Positions 7,734 to 17,343 of a stretch of DNA of 64,000 nucleotides are shown in pieces (the first letter of the stretch is position 1; every line of letters starts with the position of its first letter). The position numbers and the translations under genes were made by a program. The notes beneath the pieces were generated by a model that saw only the letters and a list, made by a program, of their open reading frames with translations, was not told the origin of the DNA and did no database searches. Source of the DNA: CAYXLI01 sp964464925 (GTDB lineage Bacteria; Acidobacteriota; Terriglobia; Bryobacterales; Bryobacteraceae); NCBI GenBank assembly GCA_964464925.1, contig CAYXLI010000018.1, positions 53,000 through 116,999 of the forward strand. Reading direction: 5' to 3'.

Positions 7734-9723
7734 ACCAGAGCCCCGCTCTCAGATCAGTAAATACCGGCCCTCTCGGATTGCCTTCCTGCACTGTATAGCG
7801 CCCTCGAAGTCCCTGCACCGTGAAGCTAAGTCCCGGTGGCATGCCCGGCAGGCGCAGTTTGATACCCGGTCCATGCTCCAGGTAGTTTGCCCAGTATTGT
7901 CTCTGGAGATCGACTGTGACGTTGCCGCTCCAGTAGAACTGGACTTTTCCGAAGGTCCAGCCGAGGTGATTTTGTGAGTACAGAAGGAAATCATTGTTGA
8001 AGCGGCTGACGAACACTCCATCATCGGAAGTCTCAAAGAACCAGCCGTTGCGCTCGGCTCCGAGCGCATGCCCGAATCCCTTCCCGAAGGCGACACCCCC
8101 GCGATAATCCGGAATCATCCGTCCTACGTCTGTCCGGTTGCGGTAGCGCATGGCCTCACCGGCTTCGGCCCATAACACCATGCCGTGGAACGGATTCGTC
8201 CGCACGCCGGCGCCGGCAATGATGGAACTTTCTGACAGGTATTGCGGATTCAGTACTGCGTCTGTCCGCATTGCGCCGCGTGTGTCGCCGATGAGGCGCA
8301 TCGACAGGTACGGCCGAATCGGCAGACTGCCCAGGCGAAATTCGCCCTTGATCTGGCTATAGCTGAACAGGTCTTTCCAGCGCGCCGAGTAGAAGGGAAA
8401 GGTCCAGGCAGTGATGCGGACCAAGGACTGATCCGATCTTAAATTCCGATACGCATGGCTCGCTTCGTTTGCGATGGCGGCATCCGGACTGCTTCTTGCT
8501 TTCGCGAACCAGCCCATAGCTTGCTTATCCTCACGCAGCATGTTCAGTGTCCAGCCGAGCTGCAGCATTACGCCATAATCGTTTGGATCGCGCTCATGGG
8601 CGATGGTGAGATACTTCAGTGCATCCTTCAAATAGCCGGCCCGGTAGCTTCTCTCGCCAAGAGACTTCGGATCATCCGCATCGGTGCTCGACTTTGCGGC
8701 GCCTTCGTGTTGCGGTTCCGGCTGCTTCCGCAGGGAAGGTGGAACGCGGAGCGCAATCCTCACCCGGTCTATCAGAGCGGCATCACCTGACTTGAGCACG
8801 ACGTCTAGTAGCGCCATTGCGCCGGACAGGTCGTTCTTTGCCAGCAGCAGGAACCCGAGTTGCGCGGATGCAAGGTGATCCTGCGGAGCCATGACATGCA
8901 CGGTGCGGAACTCCGCTTCGGCAGCCTCCCGCTTACCCATCTCCAGGTGCAGGAAAGCGAGTTCGCGGCGTAGGTCCACGTTCCTTGGGTCAAGCGCGAG
9001 CGCCTTCTGGAACTCGTATACGTATGGGTAGCGGTCCGGTAGCAACTCTCTGGCGGTCTCGGCTACCCGAGATTCTCTGGCACGAGATGCCGAAAGGAGC
9101 GCCGCATTTGCATCCTCAGAGCGGCCGAGTTCGCCCCACACACGCCCGAGCGCGACGAGCAGCGGCGTCACATCCGGCCTCAGACGCCAGGCTCTCTCGT
9201 AGTGCTCGGCTGCGAGCGCGAGCGCATCGCGCTGCTCGGCAAGGCGGGCCAGTTCTTCGTGTGCGCTGAAATTCATGGGGGAGAGAGTCAGCGCCTTTTG
9301 CCACCGCGCGATTCCGTCCGCCAGGGGCTGATCTATATTCTGAAACGCCTGCTCGGCCACCACGTTTCCGGTTTTTCGAATCCGGTCAAATGTGCGGCGC
9401 GCAGTTCGGACTTGGCCGGTCTCATTGCAAAGAAAGGCGAATTCGAGAGCGGCTGGAATATCCGCGGGGTTGACACGCAGGATCTCTGCGAACTCATCCC
9501 GCGCGGCTTCCGTCTGGCCAGTCTTTAGGAACGTATAGGCGAGATCCTTGCGGACCTTCGGTTGAGAAGGAGTTTCGGAAAGAGCCTTTTTGAACAGCAG
9601 GATAGCCCGATCGTATGCTTTGCCCCGAAGTGCTTCATAAGCCTGGTCAAGAGCAGGAGCCTGCCCGCCCCCGGCCCCCACCGCAAATGCCAGGTAAACC
9701 GTACTGAGGAGTTTAGCGTTCAC
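7717..9723 (-). CDS. TPR-rich protein with C-terminal outer-membrane beta-barrel
   Basis: This is a 668-residue secreted protein. Residues 25-410 form a long series of tetratricopeptide repeats, for example YDRAILLFKKALSETPSQPKVRKDLAYTF in outline. The last 250 residues have alternating aromatic strands (FRLGSLPIRPYLSMRLIGD, VQFYWSGNVTVDL) and end in an aromatic-polar strand LRAGLWYAFTH, as expected for an outer-membrane barrel. The layout recalls NfrA, PgaA, PelB and BcsC, which export polysaccharides. The overlapping glycosidase-like gene downstream supports such a role. No synthase (GT2) gene is visible in the window, so the polymer is not known. Confidence 0.7.
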   Translation of the reverse strand: MNAKLLSTVYLAFAVGAGGGQAPALDQAYEALRGKAYDRAILLFKKALSETPSQPKVRKDLAYTFLKTGQTEAARDEFAEILRVNPADIPAALEFAFLCNETGQVRTARRTFDRIRKTGNVVAEQAFQNIDQPLADGIARWQKALTLSPMNFSAHEELARLAEQRDALALAAEHYERAWRLRPDVTPLLVALGRVWGELGRSEDANAALLSASRARESRVAETARELLPDRYPYVYEFQKALALDPRNVDLRRELAFLHLEMGKREAAEAEFRTVHVMAPQDHLASAQLGFLLLAKNDLSGAMALLDVVLKSGDAALIDRVRIALRVPPSLRKQPEPQHEGAAKSSTDADDPKSLGERSYRAGYLKDALKYLTIAHERDPNDYGVMLQLGWTLNMLREDKQAMGWFAKARSSPDAAIANEASHAYRNLRSDQSLVRITAWTFPFYSARWKDLFSYSQIKGEFRLGSLPIRPYLSMRLIGDTRGAMRTDAVLNPQYLSESSIIAGAGVRTNPFHGMVLWAEAGEAMRYRNRTDVGRMIPDYRGGVAFGKGFGHALGAERNGWFFETSDDGVFVSRFNNDFLLYSQNHLGWTFGKVQFYWSGNVTVDLQRQYWANYLEHGPGIKLRLPGMPPGLSFTVQGLRGRYTVQEGNPRGPVFTDLRAGLWYAFTH

Positions 9724-10243
9724 GCGTCACCTTGCAAATAAGTGGGATTACGATGCCGGATTTCTCTGCAAGAGTTCGGCGATTGAAGTTTTTTTAACAA
9801 TTCTTAGGAAGTGCTCGTCTCCGTTTAGTACTAGAGCGACCGCTTAGATTACTAGCGGTCAACCACGTGTGGCCAATATGCCTCACTGTGTGCTGGGTAG
9901 TTCACCTCGGTGTTGCCGACCAGCCAATTGTCATCACAGGACAACGCTGAATTTTATCTACCGTATTTTGTTCGATATGCGGTGATTGTCCCCCGTTCGG
10001 CAAATGGGTCTGAGTTTTAACCTCGTGACAGCTATGCGGAAATTTACCCGCTGCTGGAAAGAGAGAAGAACAGATGCCGGATGATAGTCCTTTCCCTCCG
10101 CTCCCTCCCGCTTTTTGGTTCTAATGCGGGGTAGTTAAATTAATTGAAACCTGTCATCACCCCACTTTGGTGGGATTTTCAAGATGGTTCTCCCTTGATA
10201 TGCTCCCAGGGGTAACGATCTCCTTACCCCTGAATTTATTATC
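9724..10243. other. 520-bp non-coding region between divergent genes
   Basis: No convincing gene lies here. It must hold promoters for the leftward TPR/barrel gene and the rightward CHAT gene. Two hairpins are visible: GACCGCT-N9-AGCGGTC (9838-9860) and CCCAC-TTTG-GTGGG near 10157-10170, followed by ATTTTC. I recognise no known riboswitch. Confidence 0.5.
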
Positions 10244-12715
10244 TTGAGAATTTGTAGTACGGTCATGTGTCTAGTTCTAACGGCATGTGGAGAACAAACA
10301 TATCGCTCTGATAATCCGCAGGCAAATACGCTGTCTGAGCTGCAAAGAGAAGCCACGTCTCTATATCGTGCGGGGCGATTGGCCGCTGCAGAATCCAAGT
10401 ACCAGAAGAGCCTTGAAATAGCGGTCCAGAAAAGAGATCGACTCGTGCAGGCCAGGGCCTTTTGGGGACTTGGCAACTGCCGCCTCGCAAATTATGAATT
10501 CGCAGAGGCGCTGGACAGATATTCCCGAGCCGAGGCGATTGCTCGAGAATCGCAGGATGCAGAGACTACCGGCTTGATCCGGGTTGCCATGAGCGACGCG
10601 TATCAGCGGTCGGGAGATGCTGCGCGGGCCGATGAATTGATCCGTTCCGCTTTGGAGATCCTGCCTCGGGAGTCGAGTCAATTTGCTTTTGCTCTCATTA
10701 GTTTGGCGGTTTCGGAAAGTGGGCGGGGAGCGCACGAGAGCGCGGATTTCCATTTCCGGGAGGCGGTTGCCAACGCGGAACTCTCATCGAATACCTTTCT
10801 TCTTCAGAATGTCTATAACCGCTATGGACATTATCTTATTCAGCAAGGAAAACTGGACCCCGCCGGTGCGGTATTGGGCAAAGCTTTCCTCTTGAATAAA
10901 CTCGGCCGTACTCCGTATTTGGCATCGACCTGGTTGAACTTCGGCAGGCTATCGCTTGCGCACGGGGAGCCGGCACGAGCCAGGAAGGAGATCTCGCGCG
11001 CTATCGAGTTGGGGAAGGCCGGCGGACAGATCTTTTCTGAGTACAACGCCTATTACTGGCGAGCGACCGCGGAAGCCGACCTTGGATTATCCGAATCGGC
11101 CGTTTCCGACTTTGAGATCGCCCGGCAGCAGTCCCGCGCGTGGCGCAGAAGTATGGGCGTCGGCGATCTCCGGACGGGGGCTGCGGACCAATGGCTTTGG
11201 CGCATCTACGACGGCTATCTAGCCTCCGCGATGCGTTTATATGAACGAAATCACGATCGCCGATGGCCTCTCCGGATGTTTGAATTGGCCGAGGAGAGCA
11301 GGCTTTTCAATCTGCAGGAACAACTGCTGCGGTCCAGAAGTTTACCGGCCGAGTACTGGAGAACGGTGGCCCGGCTCCGCACTGCGGAATTGGCGTTGTA
11401 CCGCGACCCAAGCGACGAAAAACGTTCTTTATGTAATCAAATTGAACGTTCTCTCGCGAAATGGGAGAACGGGAGACTCGGATCGCACCTACAAGTTGGG
11501 GCAGATATCCCCCTAGTACTCGGTTCAATGAATACTCTAGCCCAAAAGCGACTTTTCGGCGCTGAGAACTTCCGTTCGGAAAACTCACTAGTCCGGTATA
11601 AGGAGCTTTTATCCGAAAAGGAACTGTACCTCAGTTTCCATGTCGGTGAGAAGGAATCGTATCTATGGCTGCTTACGGCGAAAGGACTCGAACTGCAGCA
11701 GTTGCCGGGTCGAACTGTCCTGGAAGCGAAAATCGCAGCCTTTCGGGCAGCGCTCGGTGGCGAAGACGACCAAATCAACCAACGCAGCGAGGAACTCTAC
11801 GAGGCTTTGTTTGGCAGAATGCGTTCCGAACTGGCAACGCGGCCGGACTGGGTTCTTTCGTTGGACGGCCCGCTGTTCGATGTGCCCTTCGCGGCGCTGC
11901 GGTATCGATTACCGCAGGGTGGCTCCAAATTTTTGATCGAGCGAAACTCGCTGCGTGTTGTGCCTGGAATCTCGATTCTGGATCCGAAACGCAGGAAGCC
12001 GGGCAAGGGCCCGTTCGTGGGAATTGGCGATCCGATTTACAACACCGCGGACAACCGCTGGCCGGCGAAACCCGACGCAGGCGTAACAAATTGGTTCCGG
12101 CTGAATGCGAGGAAGAAGTCCGAACCGCAGTTCGCCCGCTTGCCGGGAAGCCGGAGGGAAATCGAGAAGTCCGGTCAAGCGTGGATGGGCGGAGTCCCGC
12201 CCGTATTACTTTCCGGCCGCGATATCAATCGGGCGAGGGTGGAGCAGATTCTCTCCTCCTCGCCTGCCGTTATTCATTTTGCTACTCACGTTCTTCAACC
12301 AATGGCGCAGAGGGAACTCGCCATGATTGCGATCGGGCTGGACGCGCGCGGCCAGCCCGATTTCCTGACCCCGAACGAAATTGCTGCGCATCTGTACCAA
12401 CCCGGTTTGGTCGTTTTGACCGGGTGCAGCTCGGGGCAGGGCCGAGCGCTCCCGGGTGTAGGCTTGTTCGGTCTTACCCGAGCATGGCTGCTTTCGGGGG
12501 CGCAATCGGTGGTGGCGAGCCACTGGCCTACGCCGGACGAATCCGGCGATTTGTTTCAAAAGTTTTATCAAGCATACCCAAATCACAGCCAGGAAATTTC
12601 GTCGGCATCCGTCGCTGGTGCTCTTCGTTCGGCCCAAGTCGCGATGTTGCATTCCGGTACCTGGCAGGCCCGTCCCTCTTTCTGGGCCGGGTTCTATGTG
12701 ATGGGAAAGGATTAG
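10244..12715 (+). CDS. TPR-CHAT caspase-like peptidase, probable lipoprotein
   Basis: The product has up to 823 residues. The first 18 end in a lipobox-like LTACG (start TTG 10244 or ATG 10265), predicting a lipoprotein. Residues 25-330 are TPR repeats. The C-terminal 350 residues are a CHAT domain: SLDGPLFDVPFAALRY, then the catalytic His region VIHFATHV (about residue 682) and the catalytic Cys in VVLTGCSSGQG (about 728), followed by GLFGLTRAWLLSGAQSVVASHWPTPD. CHAT proteins are caspase/separase-like cysteine peptidases; some act in programmed signalling, such as Csx29 and the gasdermin-cleaving proteases. It ends 6 bp before an ECF sigma gene, suggesting a joint operon. Confidence 0.9.
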   Translation: MRICSTVMCLVLTACGEQTYRSDNPQANTLSELQREATSLYRAGRLAAAESKYQKSLEIAVQKRDRLVQARAFWGLGNCRLANYEFAEALDRYSRAEAIARESQDAETTGLIRVAMSDAYQRSGDAARADELIRSALEILPRESSQFAFALISLAVSESGRGAHESADFHFREAVANAELSSNTFLLQNVYNRYGHYLIQQGKLDPAGAVLGKAFLLNKLGRTPYLASTWLNFGRLSLAHGEPARARKEISRAIELGKAGGQIFSEYNAYYWRATAEADLGLSESAVSDFEIARQQSRAWRRSMGVGDLRTGAADQWLWRIYDGYLASAMRLYERNHDRRWPLRMFELAEESRLFNLQEQLLRSRSLPAEYWRTVARLRTAELALYRDPSDEKRSLCNQIERSLAKWENGRLGSHLQVGADIPLVLGSMNTLAQKRLFGAENFRSENSLVRYKELLSEKELYLSFHVGEKESYLWLLTAKGLELQQLPGRTVLEAKIAAFRAALGGEDDQINQRSEELYEALFGRMRSELATRPDWVLSLDGPLFDVPFAALRYRLPQGGSKFLIERNSLRVVPGISILDPKRRKPGKGPFVGIGDPIYNTADNRWPAKPDAGVTNWFRLNARKKSEPQFARLPGSRREIEKSGQAWMGGVPPVLLSGRDINRARVEQILSSSPAVIHFATHVLQPMAQRELAMIAIGLDARGQPDFLTPNEIAAHLYQPGLVVLTGCSSGQGRALPGVGLFGLTRAWLLSGAQSVVASHWPTPDESGDLFQKFYQAYPNHSQEISSASVAGALRSAQVAMLHSGTWQARPSFWAGFYVMGKD

Positions 12716-12721
12716 CTTTTC

Positions 12722-13429
12722 ATGTTCAGCATCGCTCGCCAGCTTGCCGACACTACCGAGCCACAGACGGTCACGGCGCCGTCCGGCTCATTGTCTGCCT
12801 CCTTCGATCCTTCAGGAATGCCCTGCATCGACTGGGGCACTGTTGTGGATCAAATTCAATCCGGTGATCAGGAAGGCATGGAAGAACTTTACCGCGTGTT
12901 CTCGCGCGGCATCAAGTTCTATTTGTGCCGTCATTTGGGGACACAGGAACTCGATGACAAGGTGCACGATACGTTCCTGATCGTCGTTCAGGCCATACGG
13001 CGCGGAGAGCTTCGGGATCCCGAGCGCCTGATGGGATTTGTCCGGACAGTAGTCCGCCGCCAGGTCGCCTCTCATATCGATACGGCGGTTCAGAACCGGC
13101 GCGATATGGCGGACATCGAATCCGGCCTTGTCCTCATCGACTCGAAGAGAAATCCCGAGGAGAAGGCAATCGGCAAGGAACATGTAGACATGATGGTTCA
13201 GGTTTTGCGGGATATGTCAGACCGCGACCGTGAGATCCTGACGCGCTTCTATCTACACGAACAGTCTCAGGAGCAGATCTGCCGCGAGATGGACCTGAGC
13301 GACACACAGTTTCGCCTGTTGAAATCGAGGGCGAAAGCACGCTTTGGCGACATGGGTAGGAGAAAGCTGAAGAAAAAGCCCATTTCTGAATTTTCTGTGA
13401 GAACTTTCGGACGTCTGAACCACTATTAG
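12722..13429 (+). CDS. ECF-type RNA polymerase sigma factor
   Basis: This is a 235-residue protein. Residues 40-110 form sigma region 2 (EGMEELYRVFSRGIKFYLCRHLG, then DDKVHDTFLIVVQAI). Residues 155-215 form region 4 (VLRDMSDRDREILTRFYLHEQSQEQICREMDLSDTQFRLLKSRAKARF). An N-terminal extension of about 35 residues and a basic tail are extra to the usual ECF length. It begins 6 bp after the CHAT gene and is followed by a zinc-finger anti-sigma gene 50 bp later. This order suggests that CHAT, sigma and anti-sigma form one regulatory unit. Target promoters are not evident in the window. Confidence 0.9.
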   Translation: MFSIARQLADTTEPQTVTAPSGSLSASFDPSGMPCIDWGTVVDQIQSGDQEGMEELYRVFSRGIKFYLCRHLGTQELDDKVHDTFLIVVQAIRRGELRDPERLMGFVRTVVRRQVASHIDTAVQNRRDMADIESGLVLIDSKRNPEEKAIGKEHVDMMVQVLRDMSDRDREILTRFYLHEQSQEQICREMDLSDTQFRLLKSRAKARFGDMGRRKLKKKPISEFSVRTFGRLNHY

Positions 13430-13479
13430 GATAGACGAGCCATTGCGCTAGTACTTGGCGCTGAGGAGTTCTTAATCCA

Positions 13480-14103
13480 ATGTCTGATGAACTGACGTAT
13501 CCGTCGCACCCTTCGGAGGACCTGCTGGAGCAATACGCCTTGGGCAGGTTGGTAGACGACGAATTAGCTCAGGTTGAAGAACATCTACTGTTTTGTCCGC
13601 GATGCCAGGAAAATATCGAAGAGCTTGATGCGTTTATTCGCGCTACTCGCAAGGCAGCCGCTCAGCTTCCGCTCTCAAACGCTGCGAAACCGAAGCACAG
13701 TTGGCGTTCGCTCTTGTACGCCGTGCCAACTCCGGCAGCTGGTATTGCGCTTGCCGCAATGGTCCTGATCGTGACCGCGATGACTTGGAGGCGTTTTCAG
13801 ACGCCCCAGACCGTGGATCTGTCGGCTATGCGGGGCGCCCCAACGGCAATGAAGGCAAAGGCCTATACTCCCGTGCGGCTGAATCTCGATGGGACCGGAC
13901 TAAGCGCGGGAGCGACCTATACGCTGGAGCTCGTTGACGAGACCGGCGTGCCGAAATGGGATCAGCGCAACATACCGACGGCATCGACCCGGCTGAATAC
14001 TGTTATCGACAGGTCGCTCCGGCCCGGTCAGTACTTCGTCAGACTGTATTCTGATTCACTAAAGAACGAGCTTTTGAAAGAATATAGCCTTGTGGTCGAA
14101 TAG
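13480..14103 (+). CDS. Membrane anti-sigma factor with zinc-finger domain
   Basis: The 207-residue protein begins with a ZAS/zf-HC2-like module: HPSEDLLEQYALGRL, then VEEHLLFCPRCQENI, giving the HxxxCxxC pattern that binds zinc and clamps ECF sigma factors. A single membrane helix (AAGIALAAMVLIVTAM) lies near residue 90. The rest is a periplasmic beta-rich domain of about 100 residues (TLELVDETGVPKW, LRPGQYFVRLYS). It sits just after the ECF sigma gene, the usual pairing. How it is released is unknown; the CHAT peptidase encoded first in the cluster is an interesting candidate, though the predicted compartments must be reconciled. Confidence 0.85.
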   Translation: MSDELTYPSHPSEDLLEQYALGRLVDDELAQVEEHLLFCPRCQENIEELDAFIRATRKAAAQLPLSNAAKPKHSWRSLLYAVPTPAAGIALAAMVLIVTAMTWRRFQTPQTVDLSAMRGAPTAMKAKAYTPVRLNLDGTGLSAGATYTLELVDETGVPKWDQRNIPTASTRLNTVIDRSLRPGQYFVRLYSDSLKNELLKEYSLVVE

Positions 14104-14226
14104 AATCTCTACGGATTGCTATCCTCTTCAAGTCCCGATTTTCCAGTAAAGTACCCGGGTTTGACAGAGCTTTGATTGGACCGATACACTGACGGAGGAT
14201 CTGTCTAGGAGTCGGATCACCCAGGG

Positions 14227-14814
14227 ATGCTTCTCGCTCGTGAATTTGTAGCCTACGTGGCGCGCCAGATCGTTAGCCGCCTCAGCCCGCAAACGTTGGA
14301 AACGACGGAACCTCAAACTGCGGTGGAAGTCGTGAATAACGTCATCCTCGAGGAGTTGTCTGCCGAAGACCAACTCAACGAAGAGGTTCGTGAGATCCTC
14401 AGCCAATACAGTGAGTACATGCGCCGCGAGGGCGTCAGCTATCAAGAGATGTTCCGCCGCACCAAGAACACTCTGCTGCAGCAGCGAAAGATCGTGCGAG
14501 CCTCCGGGCGCGATACGGGGGACCAGATGAAGCTGTCCCGGGACAAGTTGACGGACATCTCGCACAAACTCGTCACTACGCTGCGGAAATCGCGTCAGTT
14601 CCGCGTAAAGAAAGACCCCAATGAGGTGCGGCTCCAGATTCTCGGGATCATGACGGAGCTTCTCGTCCTGGAGGAGAAAGTCGATCGTGCCGCGCGAGCG
14701 AAGATTCGCACGCAGAAGCGCGAGATCGCCGAAGGCACGGAGGAGTATGATCTGCTCCGAAGCCGGTATTACGCGGAAGAGCTGAAGAAACTCGGCATCG
14801 ACCTGTCTCGATGA
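14227..14814 (+). CDS. DUF507 family protein
   Basis: The 195-residue protein consists of two related halves of the DUF507 type. Each half begins with a helix and carries a dense charged helical stretch (LNEEVREILSQYSEYMRREGVSYQEMF; LRSRYYAEELKKLGIDL). DUF507 proteins are cytoplasmic, conserved in acidobacteria, Aquificae and other deep lineages, and have no known function. The stop overlaps the start of the ribokinase gene by 4 bp (ATGA), suggesting translational coupling, although a functional link is not obvious. Confidence 0.85.
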   Translation: MLLAREFVAYVARQIVSRLSPQTLETTEPQTAVEVVNNVILEELSAEDQLNEEVREILSQYSEYMRREGVSYQEMFRRTKNTLLQQRKIVRASGRDTGDQMKLSRDKLTDISHKLVTTLRKSRQFRVKKDPNEVRLQILGIMTELLVLEEKVDRAARAKIRTQKREIAEGTEEYDLLRSRYYAEELKKLGIDLSR

Positions 14815-15749
14815 ACCCTTCGATCGTCGTTGTTGGCAGCCTCAACATGGACTTTGTTGTGACTGTCGAACACCTCCCTGCGCCGGGTGAGACGGTACTC
14901 GGGCGCGGCTTCCAGATGATTCCCGGGGGTAAGGGCGCGAATCAGGCCTGCGCAGCAGGTAAACTCTCCCGGACAAATCCAGTACGAATGGCCGGAAGGG
15001 TCGGCTACGATCTTTTTGCCGATCATCTGAAAGCGAGCCTCGCGGCGGCTGGTGTGGATGTAAGTTCAGTCATTGCAACCCGCTCCCAGCCGACCGGCGT
15101 GGCGTTGATCTCGGTGGATAAGGCGGGCCAGAACTCGATCGTCGTCGCGTCAGGGGCGAATCATGCGTTTCTGCCGCCGGACGTGGAAGGGTTGAGAGCG
15201 ACCTTTGATCGCAGTGGGTTCGTTTTGTTCCAGCTCGAAACTCCGCTCCCGACGGTCGCCGCAGCGATGGAGCTGGCGCGGCGAGCCGGGGCGCGGACGA
15301 TTCTCGATCCCGCGCCGGCGCAACCGCTCACGGCGGATCTGCTGGCGAAGGTCGATATCCTCACGCCGAACGAGACCGAGGCTTGTATCTTGCTTGGACG
15401 ACCGGCCTCGCGGCTTTCTCTGCAGGACGCGCCAGCGCTGGCGAGAGCCGTCCTCGGCTTGGGCGCGGCGTCGGTAATTCTGAAACTCGGCGATCAAGGC
15501 GCGCTGTACACCGACGGCACCGTAGAGATCTACTCCCCTGCGTTTCGCGTGGTAGCGAAGGACACCACTGCGGCTGGGGATACGTTCAATGCGGCGCTGG
15601 CGGTAGCGCTGAGTGAGAAACAGCCGGCCGAGGAGGCGCTTCGGTTTGCAAACGCGGCTGCGGCGCTGTCTGTCACTCGCATGGGTGCACAGGCCTCTAT
15701 TCCGGCGAGGCCGGAAGTAGACGCGATGCTCGCATCAAATCCCCGTTAA
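14811..15749 (+). CDS. rbsK: Ribokinase (PfkB family)
   Basis: This is a 312-residue PfkB-family kinase. The N-terminal signature SIVVVGSLNMDFVVTV with PAPGETVLG, and GGKGANQACAAGKL, are typical of ribokinase. The C-terminal signature DTTAAGDTFNAALAVAL has the catalytic Asp in the AAGDTF motif. The enzyme phosphorylates ribose to ribose 5-phosphate with ATP in the cytoplasm. No ribose transporter is adjacent, so related pentose or nucleoside-derived substrates are possible. Its last 53 bp overlap the end of the convergent membrane-protein gene on the other strand. Confidence 0.9.
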   Translation: MNPSIVVVGSLNMDFVVTVEHLPAPGETVLGRGFQMIPGGKGANQACAAGKLSRTNPVRMAGRVGYDLFADHLKASLAAAGVDVSSVIATRSQPTGVALISVDKAGQNSIVVASGANHAFLPPDVEGLRATFDRSGFVLFQLETPLPTVAAAMELARRAGARTILDPAPAQPLTADLLAKVDILTPNETEACILLGRPASRLSLQDAPALARAVLGLGAASVILKLGDQGALYTDGTVEIYSPAFRVVAKDTTAAGDTFNAALAVALSEKQPAEEALRFANAAAALSVTRMGAQASIPARPEVDAMLASNPR

Positions 15750-17343
15750 GCCGCGCTGAAGTCGTCCCACGTCCTCTGCGGACAAAATATACGAAGAACT
15801 TTCTATTTGAGTACACAGGTGCCTCGCCCTCCAGTGCATGGGAGAACACTACGTAGTCGATTCCGAGCTTCGCGTAATCGGCCAGAGTCATAGGATTCTG
15901 CACATGCTGCCATCGGGACCACCAGATGTCGGCAAACACCGGTAGGAAATTAACCTGACCCCCAGCCTTCCAATCTACATAGAGAGCTCGTTCTGCGCGG
16001 GCCCGAAATACGCCGGGCTGGAGATCATGGCCGAACTCCGCGAATTGGAAGAGTGCGTCTTTGTCAGTATTCGTGCGAGCCCAATCGACAAGTTGGCTTA
16101 ACTCCGGAGAATGCAGGGGCGGATAGTTCTGCACATTACCAACAAACGGAATCAGCAGGAATGGAGCCACGCACGCGGCCGGAAAGAATTGGGAGTAGCG
16201 GGAGCAGACAACAGCAACCGCGGCTAACGCTGCTGCGAGCACGATGTGCACCGGGACGGGCGCCAGCAGGTTTGAATCCATAGTCAGGAAATAGGGCAGC
16301 AGCAGGAACGCAAGCGCCTCTGCATAGCGGCCCGCCCGGGCAGCGCGAAGGCCGGCAATGCCGCCGCACAGCATCGCGAACATCGGCACATACAGCAGGT
16401 ACCGTCCGGGCTGAAATTGCGAGATGAACGACCATTTCAAACCGTCGAGAAGTACAAACGAGACCGGAACGCTCAGCAACCCGATCAGCGGCAATGCCAC
16501 GAAGAAGATGCGGGCGCGCTTGGAGATCTGACGGTACATCCTCCAGTACGCGATGCCTGCGAAGACAAGAAGCATAAAGTAGTGCGGGAGCATCTTCGCA
16601 CCCCAGAGCGATACCCAGTTGTAGCTGGCGCGCATCCGCTGAAGCTGTTCGAGTTCCGGCGAGAGTATCGACAAAAAAGATTGCGCTTCCGTCTGATTCC
16701 CTTGTATCGCCGCGAGGACCGTGAGCAGTTGAGCGGATACGATCAGAATCACCACAGGCTTCCACTTACGGGACCAGAGCATGATGAGGCCCAGCAGCAT
16801 GCAGAACACCAACGCGGTGGGCGGATGCATTATGAATGCGAAGCCGGCAGCGTAGGAAGCGGCGCTCCAACGCTCGTTCATCAGCAAGCCGAGGGAGAGT
16901 AGCAGGAACGGGAGGGCGAAGCCGCGCGGCACGGGTTCGTATTCAACGAGCAGAACGGCCGGGCCGGTGATGGTCGCGCCGAGTGTCAGGATCGACGCGA
17001 GAATGAAGGACCACCGCCGCGCGAGTCCAGCACCTATTCCAATGAGGAAAACGCCGAGCACGCCAACGGTGCGATAGATGAGTTGCTGTGCAATCAGCAC
17101 CGGCTCGAGTCCGACGTGGAACACTCTGCTGAGCCCCATCGCAATCTCGTCATAACCCGTGTAGCGTACGTGCGGGTTGACTGCAACGAGGTCACGGCCG
17201 AGAACGCTTGGGTCCATCAGCCGCTCCATGATCGGGATGTAGATCTGCGTGTCCGACTGAAGGATTGTATGGCCGGGGAAGAGAAAGAAGCTGAGTAGCG
17301 CCAGTACGAGGCAGACGGCGCCAACCAGCAGTTTCTCTTGCAT
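15697..17343 (-). CDS. Polytopic membrane protein, possibly GT-C-like
   Basis: The 548-residue protein has about ten or more hydrophobic segments starting at residue 6 (LLVGAVCLVLALLSFFLF). The first loop, SDTQIYIPIMERLMDPSVLGRDLV, and a later VRYTGYDEIAMGL resemble the acidic first loop of membrane glycosyltransferases of the GT-C type. The last 110 residues are soluble (WARTNTDKDALFQFAEFGHDL, YAKLGIDYVVF), resembling the C-terminal part of such enzymes. I do not recognise a named family. Its start overlaps the stop of the upstream TPR gene by one base (TAATG), so the two are probably cotranslated. Confidence 0.6.
   Translation of the reverse strand: MQEKLLVGAVCLVLALLSFFLFPGHTILQSDTQIYIPIMERLMDPSVLGRDLVAVNPHVRYTGYDEIAMGLSRVFHVGLEPVLIAQQLIYRTVGVLGVFLIGIGAGLARRWSFILASILTLGATITGPAVLLVEYEPVPRGFALPFLLLSLGLLMNERWSAASYAAGFAFIMHPPTALVFCMLLGLIMLWSRKWKPVVILIVSAQLLTVLAAIQGNQTEAQSFLSILSPELEQLQRMRASYNWVSLWGAKMLPHYFMLLVFAGIAYWRMYRQISKRARIFFVALPLIGLLSVPVSFVLLDGLKWSFISQFQPGRYLLYVPMFAMLCGGIAGLRAARAGRYAEALAFLLLPYFLTMDSNLLAPVPVHIVLAAALAAVAVVCSRYSQFFPAACVAPFLLIPFVGNVQNYPPLHSPELSQLVDWARTNTDKDALFQFAEFGHDLQPGVFRARAERALYVDWKAGGQVNFLPVFADIWWSRWQHVQNPMTLADYAKLGIDYVVFSHALEGEAPVYSNRKFFVYFVRRGRGTTSARLNGDLMRASRLLPASPE

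Noticed and set aside
11665..12867. 400-residue frame inside the CHAT gene
   Set aside because: It is in another frame of a gene with clear CHAT motifs; the product is Arg/Gly/Ser-rich and featureless.
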